From Nonomuraea africana (GTDB lineage: Bacteria > Actinomycetota > Actinomycetes > Streptosporangiales > Streptosporangiaceae): a stretch of 64,000 nt of DNA. Shown here one piece after another: positions 24,075 to 31,758 of the stretch. Location: the NCBI RefSeq assembly GCF_014873535.1, contig NZ_JADBEF010000001.1:9300001-9364000 (forward strand), given 5' to 3'. The notes below the pieces were generated by a model. The model worked only from the letters and a program-made list of their open reading frames with translations, did not search any database and had not been told where the DNA came from. Every line of letters begins with the position of its first letter. Position 1 is the first letter of the stretch. Made by a program: the position numbers and the translations under genes.

Positions 24075-25547
24075 TTAGCGTTTACGTCGCCCGTGCAAGA
24101 TGGTCACCATCCTGATCAGTCGCTCAACTTCTCCCGCCCCCCTGGAGAAGGAGGTCAGGTTCATTCCGGGCAGTGCGAACCGCTGGCGGGAGATGGCCTT
24201 GGGCCTGGCGAACTCCCTCAGCCCGTCGGCCCCGTGGATCCTGCCGAACCCGGAGTCCCCGACCCCGCCGAAGGGCAGCGAGGGCACTCCCGCGAACGAG
24301 ATGACCGAGTTGATCGCGGTCGCGCCGCTGCGCATGAGCCTGGCCAGCCGCAGCGCGCCGCGTGTGTCCCGGGAGAAGATGGTGCCGCCCAGCCCGTACG
24401 CGGACGCGTTGGCCAGTTCCAGCGCCTCCTGCGCGTCCTTGGTCCTGCGCACGGTGATGGTCGGGCCGAAGGTCTCCTCGCGCACCGCCGCGGAGTCCTC
24501 GGGCACATCCTCGACGATGACGGGGTCCACGTACGGCGCGCGCACCGACTCGGGTCCGCCCTTGACCGCCTTCCCGTTCTTGACCGCGTCGTCGATGTGC
24601 CGCCTGATGACGTCGAGCTGGGCGGGCATGGTGATCGGCCCGTAGTGCTCGCCCGCCTTGACCGTGGCGGCCAGATCCTTCAGCTCGCGCATGAACGGCT
24701 CGTAGACCTGGTCCACGACGTAGACGCGCTCCACGCCCACGCATGTCTGCCCCGCGTTGGACAGCGCGCCCCACAGGCAGGCGTCGGCGGCGGCCCTGAG
24801 GTCGGCGTCGGCGTCGACGATGAAGGCGTCCTTGCCGCCGCACTCGGCGACGATCGGGGTGAGGTTGTCCGCGCAGGCGGCCATCACGCGCTTGGCGGTG
24901 GCGGTGGAGCCGGTGAACGCGATCTTCTTCACCCTCGGGTCGCCCGCCAGCGCGGCGCCGGTCTCCCCGAGCCCGGTGACCGTCTGGAAGACCGGGTGCT
25001 CGGGCACCGCGTCGGCGAACAGCTCCGCCAGCCGGACGCCGACGCCGGGGGTGAGCTCGCTCGGCTTGAACACCACGGCGTTGCCCGCGGCCAGCGCGTA
25101 GGAGATGGAGCCCATCGGGGTGAAGACGGGGTAGTTCCACGGGCCGATCACGCCGACGACGCCGAGGGGGAGGTACTCCAGCGTGGCGGACAGGTTGAGG
25201 CCGATCAGGCCGGTGGCGACCCTGCGCCGGCCCAGCACCTTCTCGGCGTTGCGCGCGGCCCAGTCGAGGTGCGTGATGGTGAGGACGATCTCCAGCACGG
25301 CGTCGGCGGTCGGCTTGCCCGTCTCTCGATGGACCAGCTCGGCCAGCGGCCTCAGGTTCTGGGTGATGACCGCCTTGTAGTCGAGCAGCCTGCGCCTGCG
25401 GTCGGCGGGAGCCAACGCCGCCCACCAGCCGGCCGCCTCCTCGGCCCGCGTGACGGCGTCGTGGACCGCCGGGGCGGATTGCCGGGGGTGGGTGCCCACG
25501 ACCTCGCCGGTCGCGGGATTCACCGAATCAAAGGTCAGGGTGGTCAT
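24075..25547 (-). CDS. Aldehyde dehydrogenase family protein (succinate-semialdehyde dehydrogenase-like)
   Basis: 490 residues from ATG 25547. NAD(P)-dependent oxidation of an aldehyde to its acid. General base E235 (VAECGGKDAF) and nucleophile C269 (NAGQTCVGVERVYV) have the family spacing of 34; the NAD-binding GPWNYP and FTGSTATAKRV motifs are present. The GVER/..VNGPWNYPVFTP flavour and the MTTLTFDSVNPATGEVVGTHP start fit SSADH or benzaldehyde-dehydrogenase-like groups; the substrate cannot be fixed from sequence. A consensus promoter and operator-like repeat lie immediately upstream. Confidence 0.9.
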   Translation of the reverse strand: MTTLTFDSVNPATGEVVGTHPRQSAPAVHDAVTRAEEAAGWWAALAPADRRRRLLDYKAVITQNLRPLAELVHRETGKPTADAVLEIVLTITHLDWAARNAEKVLGRRRVATGLIGLNLSATLEYLPLGVVGVIGPWNYPVFTPMGSISYALAAGNAVVFKPSELTPGVGVRLAELFADAVPEHPVFQTVTGLGETGAALAGDPRVKKIAFTGSTATAKRVMAACADNLTPIVAECGGKDAFIVDADADLRAAADACLWGALSNAGQTCVGVERVYVVDQVYEPFMRELKDLAATVKAGEHYGPITMPAQLDVIRRHIDDAVKNGKAVKGGPESVRAPYVDPVIVEDVPEDSAAVREETFGPTITVRRTKDAQEALELANASAYGLGGTIFSRDTRGALRLARLMRSGATAINSVISFAGVPSLPFGGVGDSGFGRIHGADGLREFARPKAISRQRFALPGMNLTSFSRGAGEVERLIRMVTILHGRRKR

Positions 25548-25553
25548 GGCGTC

Positions 25554-25582
25554 ACGATAAGCCGGTAAATCCTTACTTACAA
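25554..25582 (-). promoter_or_regulatory. Promoter and operator candidate of the aldehyde dehydrogenase gene
   Basis: Minus strand: TTGTAA (25577-25582), exactly 17 nt, TATCGT (25554-25559), then 6 nt to the ATG, giving a leaderless message. The spacer holds GTAA-ATCC-TTAC (25565-25576), a small dyad that a TetR-type dimer could cover. Confidence 0.7.
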
Positions 25583-25686
25583 CACGTGACGGCGCTCGAC
25601 CGAAGTCCCGCTGGAGTACGCGTGATGGACGGGCGGCCACCGGTGACCACGGTGGCCTCTCCCGTGCGAAGCCGTACAGGAAGAAG

Positions 25687-26349
25687 TCAGAAGAGAGTCG
25701 GGTTCTCGGGCTCGATGCCGCGGAGGGTGTCGTAGTCGAGGGTGACGCAGTCGATGCCGCGGTCGGCGGCGAGCACCCGCGCCTGCGGCTTGATCTCCTG
25801 GGCGGCGAACACGCCGCGGACCGGGGCGAGCAGCGGGTCGCGGTTGAGCAGCTCCAGGTAGCGGGTGAGCTGCTCGACGCCGTCGATCTCGCCGCGCCGC
25901 TTGATCTCCACGGCGACCGTCGCGCCGGAGGCGTCGCGGCACAGGATGTCGACGGGCCCGATCGCCGTCATGAACTCCCTGCGGATCAGCGTGTAGCCCT
26001 CGCCCAGGGTGCCGATGTGCTCGGCCAGCAGCTCCTGCAGGTGCGCCTCGACCCCGTCCTTGATCAGCCCGGGGTCGACGCCCAGCTCGTGCGAGGAGTC
26101 GTGGAGGATCTCGTCCATCGTCAGCACGAGCTTCTCGCCGGTCTTGCCGTGGGTGACGGTCCAGGTCGAGCCGTCCTCCTTGAGCTTGCACGGTGGGTTC
26201 ATCCAGTTGAGCGGCTTGAACGCGCGGTCGTCAGCGTGGATGCTCACGCTGCCGTCCGCCTTGATGAGGACGAGCCTCGGCGCCATCGGCAGGTGTGCCG
26301 TGAGCCTTCCCATGTAATCCACGCTGCATCGCGCGATGACCAGCCGCAT
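25687..26349 (-). CDS. nucS: Mismatch-specific endonuclease NucS/EndoMS
   Basis: 220 residues. Replaces MutS/MutL as mismatch repair nuclease in most actinobacteria. N-terminal DNA-binding beta domain (residues 1-~110) and C-terminal RecB-like nuclease with active-site D134 (GPVDILC), E148 and K150 (VAVEIKRRGEID). The extreme C-terminus, ENPTLF, fits the short beta-clamp-binding tail known for this family. ATG 26349 chosen: a TAGGGT -10 box lies 8 nt upstream. Divergent from the hydroxyacyl-CoA dehydrogenase gene with only 36 bp between starts. Confidence 0.95.
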   Translation of the reverse strand: MRLVIARCSVDYMGRLTAHLPMAPRLVLIKADGSVSIHADDRAFKPLNWMNPPCKLKEDGSTWTVTHGKTGEKLVLTMDEILHDSSHELGVDPGLIKDGVEAHLQELLAEHIGTLGEGYTLIRREFMTAIGPVDILCRDASGATVAVEIKRRGEIDGVEQLTRYLELLNRDPLLAPVRGVFAAQEIKPQARVLAADRGIDCVTLDYDTLRGIEPENPTLF

Positions 26350-26357
26350 GACCGCCA

Positions 26358-26363
26358 ACCCTA
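26358..26363 (-). promoter_or_regulatory. Candidate -10 box of nucS (leaderless)
   Basis: Minus-strand TAGGGT, 8 nt before the nucS ATG, in a 36-bp divergent gap too short to hold a conventional untranslated leader on either side. Confidence 0.5.
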
Positions 26364-26385
26364 CCGGCTCTGGAAAACTGGGCGC

Positions 26386-27789
26386 ATGGTGTTCGAAACG
26401 GTGGGAGTGGTCGGTCTCGGCACGATGGGGGCCGGCATCGCGGAGGTCTTCGCCAGAGCGGGGATCAGAGTGGTCGGCGTCGAGGCGGATCGGGAGGCCC
26501 TGGCCAGAGGGCTCGGGCACCTGGAGAGCTCCACGGGCCGGGCCCTGGAGAAGGGCAGGCTGAGCGCCGCCGACCGCGAGGAGATCCTGTCCAGGGTGAC
26601 GCTCACCACATCGCGCGCCGACCTGCGCGACGCCGACCTGGTGATCGAGGCGATTCCCGAGATCATGGAGTACAAGGTCGCGCTCTTCACCGACCTCGAC
26701 CGGATCTGCAAGCCCTCCACCGTCCTGGCGACCAACACCTCGTCCCTGCCGGTCACCGCTCTGGCCGCCGCCACCGGGCGCCCCGACCGGGTCGTCGGCA
26801 TGCACTTCTTCAACCCCGCCCCGGTCATGGGGCTGGTCGAGGTCGTCGGCACCGTGGTCACGGGCCCCGGCGTCGTCGCCGGCATCTCCGAGCTGGCGGT
26901 ACGGCTCGGCAAGACGCCTGTCGCGGTGGGCGACCGGGCCGGGTTCGTGGTCAACAGGCTGCTCCTGCCGTACCTGAACCACGCGGTCACCCTGCTCGAC
27001 CACGGCGTGGCCGCGCGCGACGACATCGACCACGCCATGAGGCTGGGCGTCGGCCTGCCGATGGGCCCCTTCCGCCTGCTCGACCTGATCGGCCTCGACA
27101 CCTCTCACGAGATCATGGGTGTGCTGTTCGAGGAGTCGCGCGCCGAACGGCACGTCCCCTCGCCGCTGCTGCGCTCGTACGTGGCCGCCGGGTGGCTCGG
27201 GCGCAAGTCGGGCAGGGGGTTCTACGGGGAGCCCGCCTCGGAGTCGACTCCCGAAAAGGCGGCGGCGCGGACCGTGCGGGTCGAGGGGTCGGAGGAGCTG
27301 GCGACGACGCTGACCGCGGCGGGTTTCAAGGACTCCACGGAGCCCGACGTGGTGCTCCAGGTAGGCGAGGCCGAGCCGGGGGAGCGGGCCGTCCAGGTGC
27401 GCGTCACGGGCAAGGTCGCCGAGCTGGCCGGCTCCGTGCTGACCGAGCACCATGCCGTCCTGTGCGCCCGCGACCTGCTGAAGGTTGCCGGGTACACACC
27501 GGTGCCCTGCAAGAGGTTCGTGATCGACGCCCTCCTCTACGCCCACCTGAACGACGCCGTCCACATGTACTCCTCCGGCTACGCCTCCATCGACGACATC
27601 GACGCCGCGATGCGACTCGGCTGCGGGTATCCGAAGGGGCCATTCGAGCTGATCGAGTCCATCGGCCTCGCGAAGGTGCGCGACGGGCTGCGCGCCCTCT
27701 ACGCCGAGCACCTCTCGCCCTCCTACGCCCCCGCTCCGCTGCTCGACCAGCTCGTCACGGCCGGGCTGGCCGCCTTCCCCCGCGCATGA
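26386..27789 (+). CDS. 3-hydroxyacyl-CoA (3-hydroxybutyryl-CoA) dehydrogenase
   Basis: 467 residues from ATG 26386; the long open frame upstream runs antisense to nucS and is not used. NAD-binding Rossmann motif VGLGTMGAGIAEVFARAG (residues 6-23), the catalytic region NTSSLPVTALAAAT...VGMHFFNPAPVMGLVEVV with the active-site histidine, and two tandem C-terminal 3HCDH domains (GFVVNRLLLPYLNHAV... and CKRFVIDALLYAHLNDAV), the second explaining the extra length compared with ~290-residue enzymes. Fatty-acid or butyrate/PHB metabolism. The stop overlaps the next small gene (ATGA). Confidence 0.92.
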   Translation: MVFETVGVVGLGTMGAGIAEVFARAGIRVVGVEADREALARGLGHLESSTGRALEKGRLSAADREEILSRVTLTTSRADLRDADLVIEAIPEIMEYKVALFTDLDRICKPSTVLATNTSSLPVTALAAATGRPDRVVGMHFFNPAPVMGLVEVVGTVVTGPGVVAGISELAVRLGKTPVAVGDRAGFVVNRLLLPYLNHAVTLLDHGVAARDDIDHAMRLGVGLPMGPFRLLDLIGLDTSHEIMGVLFEESRAERHVPSPLLRSYVAAGWLGRKSGRGFYGEPASESTPEKAAARTVRVEGSEELATTLTAAGFKDSTEPDVVLQVGEAEPGERAVQVRVTGKVAELAGSVLTEHHAVLCARDLLKVAGYTPVPCKRFVIDALLYAHLNDAVHMYSSGYASIDDIDAAMRLGCGYPKGPFELIESIGLAKVRDGLRALYAEHLSPSYAPAPLLDQLVTAGLAAFPRA

Positions 27790-28076
27790 GCCCTCGCCGT
27801 GCGCGCCGCAGGGAATCGACCCGCCCGATCGGCTTCCCCAGTTCGACCGACAGGGTGGAGCACTGGCCCGACGGCGACTGGAAGGTCCGCATGCTCAACG
27901 GAGCTTCCTCGGCCAAGAACTATCGTTGCCCCGGATGTGACCAGGAGATCCGCTCGGGCGTCCCGCACATCGTGAGCTGGCCCGACTGGACCGGCGGCGA
28001 CGAGGAACGCCGCCATTGGCACACCAACTGCTGGCGCAAGCGGCTGGACCGCGGTCCTGGCCGCAGCAGGTACTGA
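27786..28076 (+). CDS. Small zinc-finger-like protein, function unknown
   Basis: 96 residues, overlapping the previous stop by four bases. A basic N-terminus (SPRRARRRESTRP) is followed by a short domain with putative metal ligands CPGCDQEI and H..HWHTNCW (C-x2-C ... H-x-H-x2-C). Such ~100-residue proteins, often labelled ATP/GTP-binding protein, are common in actinomycetes; no function is established that I can support. Probably co-transcribed with the hydrolase at 28088. Confidence 0.8.
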   Translation: MSPRRARRRESTRPIGFPSSTDRVEHWPDGDWKVRMLNGASSAKNYRCPGCDQEIRSGVPHIVSWPDWTGGDEERRHWHTNCWRKRLDRGPGRSRY

Positions 28077-28087
28077 GGAGAGAAGTC

Positions 28088-28795
28088 TTGGAGATCCGCG
28101 CGGCCACCGTCCTGCCCGCCAGGCGCGAGCCGATCGAGCTGCACACCGCCGACGGCCTGACCCTGGTGGGGGAGCTGGCGCTGCCGGCCGACCGTCCTCC
28201 CTTGGCGACGCTGGTCACCCTGCACCCGCTGCCGACACACGGCGGCTTCATGGACAGCCATGTCTACAAGAAGGCCGCCAACCGGCTGCCCGCCCTGGCC
28301 GACCTCGCCGTGCTGCGCTTCAACACCAGGGGCACCTCCTCGGAGAGGGGCACCTCCGAGGGCGCCTTCGACGGCGGCGAGGGCGAGCGCTACGACGTCG
28401 CCGCGGCCCTGGAGTACGCCGAGTTCCACGACCTGCCGAAGGTGTGGGTGGTGGGCTGGTCCTTCGGCACCGAGCTCGCGCTGAAGTGGGCGCACGACCC
28501 GCTGGTGGAGGGCGCCATCCTGCTGTCGCCCCCGCTGCACCGGGCCACCGACGCCGACCTGGACGCCTGGGCGGCCTTCGGGCGGCCGCTGGTGGCGCTG
28601 GTGCCCGAGTTCGACGACTACCTGCGGCCCGAGGAGGCGCGCACGAGGTTCGCCAGGGTGCCCCAGGCCGAGGTGATCGGGGTCGACGGCGCCAAGCACC
28701 TGTGGGTCGGCGAGCCGTACGTCAGGATCGCGCTCAACGAGATCGTCAAGCGGGTCAACCCCGACGCCTTCCCCCTGCCCACGGACGTTCCATAG
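28088..28795 (+). CDS. Alpha/beta hydrolase (dienelactone/YsdR-like)
   Basis: 235 residues with a TTG start 11 nt after the preceding stop, preceded by GAGGAGAGAAG. Alpha/beta hydrolase fold: TLVTLHPLPTHGGFMDS oxyanion region, LRFNTRGTSSERG, and the nucleophile elbow WVVGWSFGTELALKW (GWSFG, serine). Acid and base are probably D in EFDDYL and H in DGAKHLWVG. The ILLSPPLHRATDAD stretch resembles the CocE/DUF-type esterases. Substrate unknown. Confidence 0.85.
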   Translation: MEIRAATVLPARREPIELHTADGLTLVGELALPADRPPLATLVTLHPLPTHGGFMDSHVYKKAANRLPALADLAVLRFNTRGTSSERGTSEGAFDGGEGERYDVAAALEYAEFHDLPKVWVVGWSFGTELALKWAHDPLVEGAILLSPPLHRATDADLDAWAAFGRPLVALVPEFDDYLRPEEARTRFARVPQAEVIGVDGAKHLWVGEPYVRIALNEIVKRVNPDAFPLPTDVP

Positions 28796-28826
28796 AATCT
28801 TGTTCAGTCACGGGCGAGGAGGCGGC

Positions 28827-29585
28827 ATGGGCGCGTTCGATCTTTCCGGCAGGAAGGCCTTCGTCAGCGGGGCGTCGAGGGGCATCGGGCGGGCCATCGC
28901 GCTCGCCTACGCCGCCGCGGGGGCCGACCTCGCGCTGGTCTCGCGCTCGCCCGAGCCGCTCGCCGAGGTGGCCAAGGAGGTCGAGGCGCTCGGCAGGCAG
29001 GCCGTGGTCATCCCCGCCGACCTCACCGACAGGGACGCCGCCACGGCAGCCGTCCACGGCGCGATCGAGGCCCTCGGCCACCTCGACATCGTGGTGAACA
29101 ACGCCGGCGGCTCGAACTTCATGATCGAGTTCAAGGACCTGCGGCTGTCGGGCTGGGACAAGCTCATGCGGCTCAACCTCGACTCGGCGATGACCGTCTG
29201 CCATGCGGCGGCCGGGCACCTGCTGGAGCGGGGCTCGGGCTCGGTCATCAACGTCGCCTCGGTGGCCGCGCTCGGCGCGCCCTTCCTGGCTCCCTACGCC
29301 GCGGCCAAGGCGGGCCTGGTGGCACTGACCAAGACGCTGGCCGTGGAGTGGGCGGCCGCGGGGGTGCGGGTCAACGCGCTGTGCCCCGGATGGACCGCCA
29401 CCGACCTGAACCGCAACCTGTGGGAGGACGAGGCGGCCGGCGCGGCCACGATCGGCGGCGTGCCGATGCGGCGCTGGGGGACGGCCGAGGAGATGGCCCA
29501 CCCGGCGGTCTTCCTCGCCAGCCAGGCCTCGGCGTACATGACCGGCCAGGTGCTGTTCATCGACGGCGGCGCCACGGCCATCTGA
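28827..29585 (+). CDS. Short-chain dehydrogenase/reductase
   Basis: 252 residues. Classical SDR: cofactor motif SGASRGIGRAIAL (TGxxxGxG type), NNAGG, catalytic Ser in INVASVAALG, and Y-x3-K in PYAAAKAGLVALTK. C-terminal TGQVLFIDGGATAI is typical. GAGGAGG ribosome-binding site before ATG 28827. A TAGAAT hexamer (28793-28798) overlapping the previous stop is a possible -10. Substrate unknown; the family ranges from 3-oxoacyl reductases to polyol dehydrogenases. Confidence 0.9.
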   Translation: MGAFDLSGRKAFVSGASRGIGRAIALAYAAAGADLALVSRSPEPLAEVAKEVEALGRQAVVIPADLTDRDAATAAVHGAIEALGHLDIVVNNAGGSNFMIEFKDLRLSGWDKLMRLNLDSAMTVCHAAAGHLLERGSGSVINVASVAALGAPFLAPYAAAKAGLVALTKTLAVEWAAAGVRVNALCPGWTATDLNRNLWEDEAAGAATIGGVPMRRWGTAEEMAHPAVFLASQASAYMTGQVLFIDGGATAI

Positions 29586-29632
29586 CGGGATAGCGGTCGC
29601 GCCGTAGGCCGGATATGGGTATGGGCCGCACG

Positions 29633-29661
29633 GTGATTGTCGGCGGGAACCGGGTTACCGT
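29633..29661 (+). promoter_or_regulatory. Promoter of the 29669 hydrolase gene
   Basis: GTGATT (29633-29638), 17 nt, TACCGT (29656-29661), then 7 nt to a GTG codon. This geometry points to a leaderless start at 29669 and not at the ATG codons ~50 nt upstream. Confidence 0.5.
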
Positions 29662-29668
29662 GAGGTCC

Positions 29669-30463
29669 GTGCAGCTCTACACGAGATCAGCCGGGACCGG
29701 CGTCCCTGTCGTCCTGCTCCACGCCTTTCCGCTCTCCTCGGCGATGTGGCTGGCCCAGCGGGAGGGCCTGGCGGCCTCCTGCCAGGTCATCACCCCCGAC
29801 CTGCGCGGCTTCGGCGGCTCCAGGCTGGGTGAGGACGAGCCCTCCATCGACCTCATGGCCGACGACGTGGCCGCCCTGCTCGACGCGGAGGGCGTCGAGC
29901 GGGCCGTCATCGGCGGGCAGTCCATGGGCGGCTACGTCACCATGGCCTTCTGCCGCCGCCACCCCGACCGCGTGCTCGGCGTGATCCTGGCCGACACCAA
30001 GGCGAGCCAGGACACAGACGAGGCCAGGCAGAACAGGGAGCGCATCGCGCGGCAGGTCCTCGCCGACGGCACGGGCGTGCTGGTCGAGGAGGTCCTGCCG
30101 GGGCTCCTCGGGCAGACGACCAAGGAGCGCAGGGCGATGGTGTTCGGCAGGGTCAGGGGACTGGTCCAGGCGGCCCCGCCGGGCGCGGTGGCCTGGGCGC
30201 AGCGGGCCATGGCGGGACGGCCCGACTCCTTCGACACGCTCGCCGCGCTCAAGGCGCCCGCGCTGGTGATCGTGGGCGAGGAGGACCGGCTCACCACGCG
30301 TGACGACGCCGAGGCGATGCTGCGGGCCGTACCTGACGGGCGGCTGACGGTCATCGAGCGGGCGGGTCACCTGAGCGCGGTCGAGCAGCCCGAGGCCTTC
30401 AACGCGGCCGTGGCCGCCTTCATCAGCTCCGAGCTTGGCGAGGCAGCACGACCTCACGGATGA
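29669..30463 (+). CDS. Alpha/beta hydrolase (3-oxoadipate enol-lactonase/haloperoxidase-like)
   Basis: 264 residues from GTG 29669. Fold motifs: oxyanion VVLLHAFPLSSAMW, nucleophile elbow VIGGQSMGGYVTM (GQSMG), acid D in IVGEEDRLTT, and base H in ERAGHLSAVEQPEAF. In-frame ATG codons at 29615 and 29621 would add residues that read through the promoter, so the later GTG is preferred. Substrate not predictable. Its 3' end overlaps the convergent transporter gene by 41 bp. Confidence 0.85.
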   Translation: MQLYTRSAGTGVPVVLLHAFPLSSAMWLAQREGLAASCQVITPDLRGFGGSRLGEDEPSIDLMADDVAALLDAEGVERAVIGGQSMGGYVTMAFCRRHPDRVLGVILADTKASQDTDEARQNRERIARQVLADGTGVLVEEVLPGLLGQTTKERRAMVFGRVRGLVQAAPPGAVAWAQRAMAGRPDSFDTLAALKAPALVIVGEEDRLTTRDDAEAMLRAVPDGRLTVIERAGHLSAVEQPEAFNAAVAAFISSELGEAARPHG

Positions 30464-31640
30464 TCAGCGCGATCGCGGCGGCGACCGGGATGGCGAGCAG
30501 CGCGCCGACGATGCCGAGGAGGGCGCCGCCGAACAGCGCCGCGATCACGGTCACGGCGGGGGCCACGTCCACCGAGCGCTTCATGACGCGCGGGTAGATG
30601 AGGTAGTTCTCGACCTGCTGGTAGATGACGAAGAAGATGGCGCAGGCGATGCCGAGCGGCACCGACTGCAGGAACGCCACGCCGCTCACCAGCACCGCCC
30701 CGATCGTCGCGCCGACCAGCGGGATCAGGTCGGTGAGCGCGATCACCAGTGCCAGCGCCAGCGCGTACCGGGCGCCGGCGAAGGTCAGGAAGGCCCAGCT
30801 CAGCGCGCCCGCGATGACGGAGATGAGCACGTTGCCCGCGACGTAGCCGCCGATGCCGGTGAGGATCTCCTCGGTGATGGCCGCCGTCCTGGACCGTCGC
30901 GAGGCGGGCACGAGCTTGAGGAAGTACTCCTTGATCGTGTGCAGCGAGCCGAGGAAGTAGAGCATCAGCACCAGCAGCGTGACGCCGGTGAACACCCCGT
31001 CCAGCACCACGAGCCCCGCCCCGACGACCCCGCTGGCCAGCGAGGGCGCCAGCGTGTCGGTGACGAAGGCGGCCAGCTTGGGCAGCAGCTGGTAGTCGGA
31101 GTCGAGCTGCCTGAGCGTCGGGTTGGCCGTGAGCTGGTCGAAGTAGCCGGGCACGGCGGCGATGAAGTCGGCCGACTCCTGGCTCACCGGCGGCACGATG
31201 GCCAGTCCGAACAGCACGAACATCACGATCACGCCGGCGAACACGATCGAGATCGACGTCCGCCGCTTCATGCCGCGCCGCTGCAGCGCCTCGACGGCCG
31301 GGTTGAGCCCCGCCGCCAGGAACATCGCCACCACGATCAGGATGATCACGCTGAGGGAGCTCGTGATCAGCTGGCCGATGGCGATGGCGGTCAGCACGCC
31401 CAGACCGCCCACGAGGCCGAACAGGAACGGCCCCCTGGACAGGGGTTTGCCCGGCATGCCGTACGGCAGGCCGGGCGTCGCGCCTTCGGGACCCTCGGGG
31501 CTCTCGGGCGTGGCCGTCCAGGCCGCCGCACCGCCCTCGGCGCGCTCCTCGTCGCGGTGGGCCGCCGTCTCGGCCGGGGCCGGGGTCTCGGCCTGGGCGA
31601 CCTCGCTGGAGGGCGTCTGGGCGTCGGGGCTGGCGGTCAC
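30423..31640 (-). CDS. AI-2E family transporter (PerM/YdiK-like)
   Basis: 405 residues, GTG start with GGAG 5 nt upstream. A disordered Pro/Glu-rich cytoplasmic head (residues 1-~65) precedes eight predicted membrane helices with the family core VVLDGVFTGVTLLVLMLYFLGS, TDLIPLVGATIGAVLVSGVAF and VENYLIYPRVMKRSVDVAPA. Family members export autoinducer-2 or exchange cations for protons; the substrate here is unknown. The last 41 bp overlap the convergent hydrolase gene. Confidence 0.9.
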   Translation of the reverse strand: MTASPDAQTPSSEVAQAETPAPAETAAHRDEERAEGGAAAWTATPESPEGPEGATPGLPYGMPGKPLSRGPFLFGLVGGLGVLTAIAIGQLITSSLSVIILIVVAMFLAAGLNPAVEALQRRGMKRRTSISIVFAGVIVMFVLFGLAIVPPVSQESADFIAAVPGYFDQLTANPTLRQLDSDYQLLPKLAAFVTDTLAPSLASGVVGAGLVVLDGVFTGVTLLVLMLYFLGSLHTIKEYFLKLVPASRRSRTAAITEEILTGIGGYVAGNVLISVIAGALSWAFLTFAGARYALALALVIALTDLIPLVGATIGAVLVSGVAFLQSVPLGIACAIFFVIYQQVENYLIYPRVMKRSVDVAPAVTVIAALFGGALLGIVGALLAIPVAAAIALIIREVVLPRQARS

Positions 31641-31692
31641 GGTGGCTCCAGGCGGGTGGGGGGAAATCCGGGCAAGCCGTACAAAGACAAGA

Positions 31693-31728
31693 AGAGAGCC
31701 TAGCGACCTCCAGGTCGCCAGGCTCTCT
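31693..31728 (-). terminator. Terminator of the coiled-coil gene
   Basis: 17-bp stem with one mismatch (31693-31709 with 31712-31728) followed on the minus strand by T-rich sequence; 30 bp past the stop of the 31759-33066 gene. Confidence 0.75.
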
Positions 31729-31758
31729 CAGCCGTCGATCAACCCCCGGATCAAGGGG

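Noticed and set aside
26350..27711. Upstream extension of the nucS frame to 674 codons
   Set aside because: The extension is antisense to the 3-hydroxyacyl-CoA dehydrogenase gene; NucS begins at its family start at 26349.
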